A stretch of DNA of 64,000 nt from Tetracentron sinense (lineage: Eukaryota; Streptophyta; Magnoliopsida; Trochodendrales; Trochodendraceae), in the NCBI GenBank assembly GCA_015143295.1, contig CM026562.1, positions 3,162,001 through 3,226,000 on the forward strand. Direction: 5' to 3'. Shown in pieces: positions 38,701 to 51,000 of this stretch (positions are counted from its first letter, which is position 1; each line of letters starts with the position of its first letter). The notes beneath the pieces are model-generated. The model worked only from the letters and a program-made list of their open reading frames with translations. It was not told the origin of the DNA and searched no databases. The position numbers and the translations under genes are program-made.

Positions 38701-41700
38701 AAAAATTATTGTTTTCTGATGAATTTGAATATTTCAGAATTTATGACACTTGTTTGGGGAAGTTCTGTGAAGAATTAAAGTCGGGCTGATGATTTTTCTC
38801 CCTCCTTAGTACAATTTTCTGTTTTCAGTGATTTTGGGGTTCAAAATCGCATATATTTTAAATTTAGGGAATCTGTGGAGATTCAATAGATAATTAAAGC
38901 AGTGTTTTAAAACCCAAAAACTCGACTCGACTCAGAACCTTGCCGAGTAGAGTCAACTCGGAAACTCAAGTAAAACTCGTCCGAGTAATGACACCTAAAA
39001 CTCGGACATATATAATATTTTTCTAATACCATATATATGGTATAAATTCAAAATTAATGATAAAACATGCCTAAAATGAAATATATAATTCAATACAATT
39101 CATCAATTACCATCCATAAATAAGAATAACCATCCAAAATTCCAAATCATTCATAATTTCATATAACTAGTTAAAAGGAATCGTGGATTAATGGAGCATA
39201 GACAAAAAAAACTAAATATGACATTATAATCTACTAAAAGTTTTAAACTTTGTCAACCATTGACATTAACAATTCAGTGATTACAAAAAACAAGTGTACT
39301 AGAAGTTCAAATTAAAATATTAAATCTCAGAATCTGCATCAGAGTCCAGCAAAGTCCCACTCCCACAGGAAACACTCTCTCCCTGGCGCAAGGTAGTGGT
39401 GGCAACAAGTATCAAACCATAGCAAAAAAAAAAAATGGGGCTGTGGGGTATACTAAACTGCCGTTTGGAAAAAAAAAAATTGGTTCGTTTAGAAAGAGTA
39501 AAAAAAAAATAAATATATATATATATAAAACCTTGATTTCTAAACTGAAAAAAATGGGCTAGCACTCTCTAGTATTCCTCTACTGGAAAAAATGGAAGAG
39601 GAAGAGAGAAAGAGGAAAGAGTGTAGAGAGTTTTCAGTTTTACTTATTGGTGCCCTAGCACTCCTCTCCGAAAAAATGGTCTCTACTCTCTTGTATTCCT
39701 CTACAGAAAAACATGGAAAGAAAAGAAAAAAAAAATGGAAAGAATAGAGTTCATTGTTGAACTTGACCTCTCAGAGAGGGAAGAGAAAACAGAAAGAGAG
39801 AGAGACTTACTATTGCTCGCCGGCCACTATCACCAGCCAAAGCTTTTCGAATGAGAGAGTGGAGCTGTGGGGTTTGGGAGCTTTTCGTGCCCTAACCCCA
39901 CCCCCTTTGCCTTTTTCCTTTATATACTAAAGGAGTAAGGGTTTTGATTTTTTTTAATGTATTTGTTCGGTCACTCAGGCGCGTCACCAGGTCGCCTCGC
40001 CCACGTAACTCGTTTTTTTAAACACAAATAACATATCAACTACTTGGGCGAGTAACACGAGTCAGGCGAGTCGAGTAGACTCGGGTGATTCGACCGCGTA
40101 ACTCGGTCAAAAATGGCATTTTCGAGTTTTGAGCCAAACTCGACCCAAAACCTGGCCGAGTCGAGTCGACTCGGCCGAGTTTCGGGTCAACTCGACGAGT
40201 TTTAATACCATTAATTAAAGGATATTATCATTAATGTTGACTGAAAGGGGTTCTGAAACGATTTTCAAGGAATCCAGGAATCCAAATTCGATGTCCATCA
40301 CAAGCAACTATGGTGATAATCCTAATGTGTAGATCACAACTATAAAGTTGGATGGTACTAATTTTCTGGATGGTCACAATCCATGAAGATTTATATTAGT
40401 GAAAGAGGGAATCTAGGTTAGTTGAATGCAATGTTTTAAAATGCGAAGGTGTGAGGCGAGACGTTAGGACCTCAAGATGCGTGAGGCGTAAGCCTCACAA
40501 GAAAGCTTCATGCTCTCTCATTTTAGCAAATCAGTAAATATTAAAAAAATGCAAAATGATTCAAAAAAAAATTAATCAAGATTATAGAATATATATACAT
40601 CTATATATAGAGAGAGAGAGACAGAGACATACATTTATATATATATATATATATAGATATATATATATATATATATTTGTACTAGTGTACATTGTGAGTG
40701 TTCATGTAGGCCACATGTACACATAAGAAATACTATATAAATTATTTAACTATAAAAAAAAATATAGATAAGAAATTCAAGCAAATGCTGAAATTTAGAT
40801 TTACTTTTTTGTTCATACACATAATTGAAGATGATGTTAAATCATCAATTCATGTGGTGGATTTAGAATTTTAGTAAAAATTGCAAATAAGTCAAGAAGT
40901 ACATTGTAGGCCAGTGGTTCCGATTTTTTGCAATATCTACTAGGGAAATAGTGTGAAATTAGACTCAAAGGGTTGTAACTTTTAAATGCCTAAATACGTT
41001 AAACATAATAAATTAAGTGTTAGTTGAAACTAATATAGCCATCATCATTTTCAATGTTTTATCTTAAATAAATAAAGTGTTATTTGTTATTAGTTGAAAC
41101 AAATAACAATTTGTTTATAAAAATACCGACATTTAAATCTTAGTTGTGACTACAAACTTAATTTTAGTTAATGTATGAGACGTACGCCATAAACATAAAA
41201 TGAGCTTCAAGGAGTGAGGCGTGTGCCTCATGTGAGCCTCATGGGGTTTAAGCCTCATGGTTGAGCCTCAAGGTGTTTTTCTTAAGCCTCACCCGAGGCG
41301 AGCCTTGTGGCGTAAGCCTCACATGCATTTTAAAACACTTGAATAGTAGGGTGAAGGAAGTTACTATGGATAATATGTCATACGAGAAATGGGAAGAAAA
41401 TCTTAGGGTGATAACATGGCTACTCAATTCCATGCAATCACACATTAGTAGAGGTTTTTTGCTCCTCCATTAGTGTAGTCAAGGTGTCACCTAGGAGCCC
41501 CGTAGGCGGCTGTTTTTAGACCATCCTCTCATTTCCTCTTTAACTATAAACCTTTGATAGCTTATTTACATATAAATATTGTTTAAGTCATTTACTTAAG
41601 ATATTTATATGTAAATATGGTTATACCCCTATTTAAAATTTATACTAAATCCAAATTCTGTAGAATAAAAAGTCAACCTTCCAGTTCAAGAACAAAATTC

Positions 41701-42007
41701 GCTTTTTAGGAATTATGTCAAAATTTTATCTTGCAAATACTAAGATATTTCTCAAATCTTAAATTTTCATATATTCTACTACATCAAAATATTACTAAAA
41801 ACCATAATTCCAGTAAAAAAAAATCTTATACTTTAGTCTTCAAAATTATTTTCATCTACAGGGTCAAAATGTCAATTAACAATTCAGCAGAAAAAAGACT
41901 TACATTCAAGTTAAACAAAAGATTTCTAAGCATATGTTGGGTACCCTCACTATTGTCAACTCTAGGAGATTTGAATTGTTGTGTATATGTTAATATTATA
42001 TATATCC

Positions 42008-42054
<47 letters not shown>

Positions 42055-45000
42055 TTAATTATTTTTATCGCCTAGGCATCACCTAGAGTCTTAGACGCCT
42101 TGACTGCAATGTCCTCCACTCAAAAGGATACAATTGTATTCACCCGGTGTAACGAAAATGGCGTGTTACCAAGGATGTCACTTTCTTTGAGTCTAAACCG
42201 TTCTTTCCTCGTCCCCCTACCTCTTTCGAGAGAGAACACAGTGAGTTAGCATTCTTCTTCAGTTCCTCTTCTTCAGCCGGTCATTGATGTTCATTTCCGT
42301 TATGTTGTTTAGGGACAACACTTAGCTCCTATTAATAGTCCTACAGAAAAAGAATTACCAGTTTATACCAGACACAAGAAGGGAGAAGGACCACTATGAT
42401 AAGGCCAGGTGCCAATTCAAATTCCTTTGAACTAGGCTCCAACTCAGATTCAAGTAATTCTAATTCCTCTTTGGTGTCTATTCTTACTGAAAGGGAGAGA
42501 GGGAGTATCCAACATAACTCTCATTCTTCCTCTTCCCCAAACAAGTCTTCCCTCTTCTGTTTTTTCTCTTCACCTAGAAAACTAGGGTTTCTATATTTCT
42601 ACTAATACCAATATTATTGCCAAGCTTTGGCATGGCTGACATCTACGGCCCGTTTGAGGGGAACTGTTGTAATGGGCCTAAGTAATTAAGCCAATAATGC
42701 TGTTTTTCAATATCTTTTCAGTTTTTAATGTGCATGTTTAGTACACAAGATGATTGTATTGTGTCACACTTTAGTGGGGGTCTTTTTGAACTATTTGTTT
42801 ATATTAAAGTGAGTGTATACCAGAGTAGTACGGTCAACACAACTTTTCTTTCTTCATGTCTTCTCCTCTTTTCTTCTTTTTACTCCTGCAACTAGGGCAC
42901 CAAATTCTAGTTGATGCAATGAATTCTTATACAAACCTTTTTCTTCGAAGTGTAAATTATCATCATCACCATCATTATATTGTTGAATATTGTATGGTAT
43001 ACTATATATTTAGGTATACAATACCTTTGAGATTATAAACTATGATAGTATTATTGATCTATTGTACTTAGTTATTGAGTATATAAGACAATGGATTTGC
43101 GAGAGAAAAGGACTCTCTCTCTTCTTTCCTAATCCTCTCCTTCTTTCTCTTCTTCTCCAAATCCTAACTCTCTCAAACCCTAAATCTAACCATCTCAGTA
43201 AACCAATTTGGTATCAAATCCACCAAATCCACCAAGGAAATCATGGGAAAATTTTAAGCTCATCACAACCTCGCTGGCGTTAGCATGACGTCATGCCGAC
43301 GTTAGCATCCGTACAGGTACTATAATAGCCCTAATGGATGTTGATGTCATGTGATAGATCATCATTTTTAGAATATTATGGTGATTTTTGTGTGATTTTT
43401 TGGAGCCTAGAAATGGTTTTTTCATAATTTGTTTGAATATTTTCAAAAATAAATATGTTGGAAAGATCCGCTTCGTGCGATCTGTGTAGGGTCTTTTGTC
43501 AAGCTTGGTTTGGTATGTTTATGTCCGTATGAATATTTCGGAGCTTACAGAAGTGGTCTCATGTCGATCGCATAAGGATTGAAGCTTGTGTGAAGTTTTT
43601 TCTCCTCTATATATTTCGTGAACAGTGTTTTTTTTGGTTTTTTTCGCTTTTTTTTTATGCAAACTAATTCCAATGCTGCTGTTTGGAGTTGATATTGTAT
43701 GTTGAGTTATTGGAATGCGGCCTAGGTATTTGAGGAGGTGTTTGTAACTCCGTGGAGTGCCGGTTGGGTTGTGTATGAGTGTATCCCTTGTCTATGGTCG
43801 TTTGGTGGTCCGTGGAGACCCGATGTGTTGTGATTAAATCTGATTTGTGCAAATCAGTTTTTTGTAAAGCATAATGGAAGATTCTGAGGTTACTCAAATC
43901 CCTAGTATTCACATGAGCAATGTTGAACCCTTGAACCTATGGCATGGAGATGCCCCAAACCTTCAGATTACTACTGTAAACCTGAATCGATGTAATTTTC
44001 TTGCATGGTCACAGTCGGCTAAGCTTTACGTGAAGGGAAATGGGAAAACGGGCTACTTGACAGGTGCTACCCCTATGCCTGATTCTTCTAATTCATCGTT
44101 TGCAAAGTGGGATGCAGAATGCCACCACCATGTCTTGGCTCCTCCATTCCATGCAATCGGACATTAGCAGTAGCCACTTGTTCCTCTCCACTACTAAGGA
44201 GATTTGGGATGTAGTCACTCAGACTTACTCAGAGGTGGCTGACACAGCTAGAGCTTATGAACTACGCCAGAATATTTCTCAGTTGAGACAAGGTAATACA
44301 CCGTTGTCCACGTACTATTCTACTCTTCGAAGATTGTGGGAAGAGTTGGACTATTATCATTCCTTCACCGCAAAGTGTAGTGCGGATACTATTGATCACA
44401 GGAAGTTCATTGAGGAGGGACGAGTGTTTGAGTTGTTGGCAAGACTGAACTCTGAGTATAAGCAAGTTCGAGTTCAGATTTTGGGTAAAGAGCCACTACC
44501 TGCTCTCACAGATGTGTATGCATACTTACATAGGGAGGAGCGTCGCTGTAGTGTTATGCTTGAGCATCCTCCCCAGGAGAGATCTGCCCTCTCATCCATA
44601 TCTCAAGGGGGCAGAGGTCGTGGTACTCGTGGAGGTGGTTATTCTAGTGCTCCTGAAGATGATCGTGAGAGGTTGAAGTGTGAGCACTGTGGTCGCACAC
44701 ATCATACTAAAAAAACATGTTGAGATCTTCATGGTCGCCCTCTGTAGGTGGTCGTGGGAGAGGCGTTCAAGTGATAGAGGGAGCTCCAGTGCTCATTCAG
44801 TTGTTTCTACTTTTGATGCGCCTACTCTTACCACAACACCACCTTCAGACAATATGGGTTTTTCACGTGCAAAGATGGAGCATCTCAGGTTTCTTATGGC
44901 TCAATTAGAGCCTTCCTCTTCCTCGACACCTTCATTTGCTCATACAGGTACTTCAGCCTCAGCCCTCAGTGTCTCCATCTCCACACCCAGTTGCTCTTGG

Positions 45001-48000
45001 ATCATTGATTCAGGAGCTTCAGATCATATGATTGGTATGTCTACTCTTTTTTCGTTTTATCTTATCTGCTCTGGTAAAGACAAGGTTAAAATTATCGATG
45101 ACACGTTTTCTTCCATTGCTGGTAAAGGTCATATTAATGTTACTCCTTCCATGTCTATGTCCTCATGTTCCTAATTTCACTCTAAATCTCCTTTCGGTTA
45201 GTCATATCACTAAATCTTTAAATTGTAGTGTTACCTTTTTTCCCTCTCACAATGTGTTCCAGGACCTGGAGACGAGGACAATTGGTAGGAGCCATGAGGA
45301 GAGAGGATTGTATCTACTGGACCCTTTACCTCGTGTTGCATCACTTCTCCAACAGATCTCATCTGGAGTTTGGAGTATGACTACTCAAGAGGAGTTGTTA
45401 CAGTGGCATCGTCGACTTGGCCATCTTCTTTTTTGCTCATTAGACGCTTTTTTCCTCAGTTGTTTCTTTCTAGTTCTATTAGTTCATTTTAGTGTGAAAC
45501 TTGTGAATTGACAAAACATTGTAGAACTTCTTAATCTTCTCATGGTAATAGATGCAATTCCTTGTTTACTTTTGTTCACTCTGATGTCTAGGGTCTATCC
45601 CCAGTTGCCTCTTTACCTGGTTTTCTTTACTTTGTTAGCTTTGTGAATGACTTTTTTCGTTCAACTTGGGTTTATCTTCTTAAGTCTAAAAGTGAGGTAT
45701 GCTCTGTTTTTAAGTCATTTCATGCTATGATTACTACTCCGGAGACCTAGTCTCGTATTTTGATAAACATAGTATCATTCATTAGACTACTTGTCCCGAT
45801 ACTCCTCAACAAAATGGTGTGGCTGAAAGAAAAAACCGTCACCTGTTGGAACTGACTAGATCCCTGTTATTTGTCATGGATGTTCCTAAGGTTTTCTGGT
45901 CTCATGCTCTTTTAACGGCTGTTTTTTTAATCAATCGTATGCCTTCTCGCACCTTAAATTTCTAGATCCCTGTTCAAGTACTGTCTCATTTTGCTTGCTT
46001 TTTTCCTATTCCTCCCAAGGTCTTTGGTTGTGTATGCTTTCTTCATATAGCTTGTCTTGCTCGTATGAAGATTGACCCCAAGGCGCTAAAGTGTGTGTTC
46101 CTTGAGTATGCTTTGAGTCAAATGGGGTACAAGTGTTACCACCCTCCTTCCCGTCGAGTGTTTGTCTCCATGGATGTCACCTTCTTTGAGTATACCCCAT
46201 TTTTCTCGGAAGACTTCTCTTAAGGGGGAGTGGTCGTGAAGAGTTGTCTTCTGAGTTTCGGCACTTCTCGTTCTAGTTTCATCTTCTACTAGTGGTAGTG
46301 ATACATGTGGTAGTGATAAACAGGGAGAGACTGCCCTAATTTCATCTTCTACTGGGGTAGTGATGCATGTGGTAGTGATAAACAAGGGAAGGAGATTGCC
46401 CCTGTTTTGAAGGTGTATGAAAGAAGGAAGATAGGCAGTAAAGAAGGCCCCCATGTGCCCCTCCAAGAGCCCTCCTCCGATCCACTAGTCGAATGTAATA
46501 TTCACCTATCTAGTCTTAAGACTATTGATGATTCTAACATTCCTATTGTACTCAAGAAGGGTGTACACTCTTATACTCACCATCCTATCTCTAATTTTGT
46601 TTCGTATTCAGCTTTATTTCCTTCGTACAATTCCTTTTCCTTAGCCTTGTCTTCTGTGTCTGTTCCTCGCAGTGTGACAGATGCACTATCTAAACCAGAT
46701 TGACAAGAGGCAATGGAAGAGGAGATGCGGGCCCTTAAGAAGAATGATATTTGGGATGTTGTTGACCTTCCCAGAGGAAAGAGTCTGGGAAGGACCAGTG
46801 GGATCTAAGTGGGTGTTCATAGTCAAATACCATTCAGATGGCTCTATTGACAAACATAAAGCAAGACTTGTGACGAAGGGATACACACAGACACACGGAA
46901 TAGACAACTAGGAGACTTTTGCCCCAATAGCCCAAATGAACTCTGTGTAAGTGTTGTTGTCAAGTGTAGCCAATCAAGATTGGCCCTTGTTTCAGTTTGA
47001 TGTGAAGAACGTCTTCCTGCATGACGACTTAGAGGAAGAGGTGTATATGACACCTCCCCTTGGCTTTATGTGTCCATCTGTCAATGGAAGAGTGTGCAAG
47101 CTGAAGAATGCATTGTATGGCCTGAAGCAATCCCCAAGAGCTTGGTTTGAGAAGTTTAGTACTACGATGTTGAAAAATGGCTACAAACAGAGCCAAGCAG
47201 ACCACAAATTATTTGTCACGCATTCCCATCGGGGAGTCACTATTCTTATTGTGTACGTGGACGACATTGTGGTGACTGGGAATAACTATGATGAAATAGG
47301 GAAGTTGGCAACAGAGTTTGTAATTAAGGACTTCGGACGATTGAAGTATTTTCTAGGAATTGAGGTTGCTAGATTAAGGGGGGTATTTTTGTCTCACATA
47401 GGAAGTATGTCCTTGACTTACTTGAAGATACTGGGATGATGGGGTGTAAACCCTATGACACTCCAATTGATGTGAACCACAAGCTTAGTGAAATCAATGA
47501 TGAACGCCTAATGGATACAGGTAGATATCAAAGACTTGTGGGTAGACTAATCTATCTCTCATTGACCAGACCCGACATTGCATATGTTGTCAATGTCATA
47601 AGTCAATTTATGCATGCCCCGACCTCTGGACATCTAGAGGCAATGTATAAGATTCTCAGGTACCTCAAGTCCAATCCTGGGAAAGGTCTGATGTATGCTA
47701 TGCATGATAGCTGGGTAGACTAATCTATCTCTCATTGACCAAACTTGACATTGCATATGCTGTCAGTGTCGTAAGTCAGCATCTGCATGCCCCGACCTCA
47801 GGACATCTAGAGGCAGTGTACAAGATTCTCATGTACCTCAAGTCCACTCCTAGGAAAGGTCTGATGTATGCTAAGCATGATAGCTTGCGGGTTGAGGCTT
47901 ATACAGATGCAGATTGGGCAGGCTCAATTACAGATAAACGATCTACTTCTAGTTATTGTACTTTTGTGGGTGGCAACCTTGTGACTTGGCGAAGTAAGAA

Positions 48001-51000
48001 ATAACCCGTAGTAGCAAGATCGAGGGCAGAGGAAGAGTTTAGAGCGATGGCACATGGAGTTTGTAAACTTCTGTGGATTCGATTGCTCCTTTCAGAGATT
48101 GGTTTTCCAGTTCAAGGACCTGACCTATGAGTCTGTACTGCGATACAAAGCGGCAATCAATATAGCTCACAACCCTGTGCAACATGATCGCACTAAGCAT
48201 ATTGAGGTTGATTGGCATTTCATCAAGGAAAAGTTGAGATCGAGTGACATTTACACTCCTTTTGTGAAGACAAGAGACCAACTGGCTGATGTCTTAACCA
48301 AAGGATTGGGAGAACCTCAATTTAGTAATATTGTTAAAAAGTTAGGCATGCATGATATCTTTGCACCAACTTAAGGGGGAGTGTTGAATATTGTATGGTA
48401 TACTATACCTTTGGGATTATAGACTATGATAGTATTACTGGTCTATTGTACTTAGTTATTGAGTATATAAGACAACGGATTGGGAGAGAAAAGGAATCTC
48501 TCTCTCTTCTTTCCCAATCCTCTCCTTTCTCTTCTCCTTCTCCAAACCCTAACTCTCTCAAACCCTAAATCTAACCATCTCAGTAAACCGACTTATATGT
48601 GGGTTCAGCTACAGGAAAAACATGTTGCCATGCCTTCTAGAGACAAATACAATTAGAATTATGCAAATAGAACATAGAAGGATTCCCTAGCTACACCATG
48701 AAACCAAAACTATGACAGAAAGTCAATAAAACATCAAAACTATATGTAGTTTTCTACAGGATTCAAGGATTCACTTTAACATACACCTTCCAACATACAT
48801 TCAGCATAATAAAGTGAAAATGGATGCATAAACATGGACCAGCACAGAAACTAGAAATTGTAATAAATGATGATACCAACACTGATCAATTTTTTTTTTT
48901 ATGTACCTTGTCCAAGCTTCAATATTGCAGCAGTGATAAACACGCTTAGAACCTTTTTAAAAACATCAGCCTCAAAGATGGAGCTTACATTCCCCGATCC
49001 ATTCCAAGCAACAATTATCATTGCCTTGAAAAGGAATTATTAATGTCAACACCAAATCATAAAAATTAAATAGATGGGAGAAGAAAAAATCTAAAGCATG
49101 AAGAGAAAAAGAATAACCTGCAAACACAAGATAAAAAAGCTCCACATTCTATCAAAGCTTCTAAAAATATGCCAAAATGAGCGAATCTCGACAAAATTGA
49201 TCTTGCCCATCCATCGATCCCTGGTAGCTGGTTTGTTCTCCTGAATGTTTTAATATTCACCACAAGAAAATGCAGCATTTTAAATCAAAGTCAGGCTCCA
49301 AAAATTTTGTCCACAACATTTCAAAGAACTAATATTAGAAAGTTTGTTTTGAGTTCAAAATTAACCATCATTGATTCGCTCCAACAGCAACAAGGCTGAA
49401 TTCTTAGCAATACAATATTAAAAACCTTTACAGCATAGTAATATATAACTAACTTCTAAGTTATTTGAGGCTCTGTAAACAAATATCAAAACTCGAAATG
49501 ATAAACATCAAGCTCTGTAGCTATGAAATTAGGGGAAGTCTATTTTGATTGAAGATTGGAATATAGTTATGCAGTGTATAGTCTCCGATTTCAGAAAGTA
49601 TGCTCAAATGCCATTTTTTTTTCGCTCAAATGCCATGATTAGCTTTAATTAGAGAAGAAGATGAACTTGGTTCAAAAAGTAGACATCGCTGTTCACTCTA
49701 TCAGGTAGGTAGCATGGTTTAAAATATCTATATATATCGGCCATATTGGTTCGGTAGGTATCGGAAATTAGGGATGCCGATACACATGAACACACTCTTT
49801 CTCTGGTTCGACTGTGTTTCGGTATATATCGAAAGTATTGGTACGATACACTTGATACATTCCGATACTCATTGATGCATGTCAATAGTATGCTTTTCTA
49901 AAGTATTTTAAAAAAATTATTTGTATTGGTCAATACTGTTACAACAAGTAGTAGTAATCGATCGATACGGTCGCAAAGGCAGTAAAAACCAGGGGGGAGG
50001 GGTCATTTGAGTGTTGAAAAACACCCCTAAAATCCCATGTGAGGCCACTTTCACTACTCTAATCGATTTCTAGGCCTAAAACAAAAACTCTATTATCGAT
50101 TTTAGGTTAAAAATCAAATATCTAGGCGTTTGATTTCTCATTCAAAGTTTTGCTTAAAATTTCATTCTTTCATGTTTTAGTTGTTTGCAATCAACCCAAA
50201 ATTAGATCTATGAATTTCAAACAAAATCCATAGATCAAAAACCCTTTTTGAGGAGAAATCAAAAAATTTTCTTCACTTTTTTTTAAATTCCAAAAACCCT
50301 GAATCTGCCCTTTTTCGGAAAGTACCTTGAATATAGGGTTTAAAAAAATAAAACAGGTTAAGTCTATGGATGATCTATTGGATCCATTGGCTAACCTTAA
50401 TTTTCAGAACAAGAAAATATTTTTTTATCGGTAAAAAGATGAAATATATATATATATATATATATAAAGAACAAGTGAAACAATACAATATAGAGGTTCA
50501 CAAAGGAGATGAACCAGCAATATGGAAGAAACTTCTATTTTGTTTGCAAGTTCTATTTCGTGTGGGCTGGGGGTAGGTAAAGGGTTTTAGGGTAAGTCAA
50601 ACCCATTCTGGCCAGCGAGGGTTCCAGGAAGAAGAAGAAAACAAGAGAAAGAAATAAGAGAATACGGAAATCGTAGTAATTGTCTATGATCCCTCAAATG
50701 TCTTCTATTAATATAATAATTTCGGTGAAAAACATAAAACTGACAAAAGAATATAAAAAGAAGATAATTACAAGAGAAATAATAAAAGGAGACTAGGGAC
50801 AATGCCATCCCTGACAGTAGCATGTGATAGGGTGGATCTTATTAAACCCAAAACACACAGGACCGTTCCCCGTTGCCATACCTACTATCGACATACATCA
50901 GTTCCAATAATGAGCTTTCTTGTTCTAGAATACAAAATTTAGCTGGAATTTTAAAGTATTAATTAAAACAATTCCTAAGAAATATTCAAATTAAAATTGA

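Larger units (their letters stand above)
40230..42650 (+). mobile_element. Copia fossil fragments, carrying two hAT insertions
   Basis: A gag piece (40330-40428, KLDGTNF) continues after the first hAT at about 41342 ([18 protein letters not shown]). After the second hAT, sequence from 42112 onward resembles the region past integrase ([14 protein letters not shown] near 42170-42210) to about 42650. The copy is heavily reduced and has no LTRs, so it is old. It provides the target for the two nested hAT elements. Confidence 0.7.
42981..48596 (+). mobile_element. Copia element B, near full length, broken
   Basis: LTRs start TGTTGAATATTGTATGG at 42981 and 48383 and end at CTCAGTAAACC near 43203 and 48592. 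They differ by several percent. The primer site TTGGTATCAAATCC follows the left LTR, and AAGGGGGAG precedes the right one. TTATAT on both sides may be the target duplication. The parts are gag (about 43870-44740, CCHC knuckle near 44680), protease (about 44990, [13 protein letters not shown]), integrase (about 45400-46200), reverse transcriptase (about 46790-47440) and RNase H (to about 48370). It has about ten or more breaks. It lies opposite to the host gene in the 19.8-kb intron. Confidence 0.9.
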
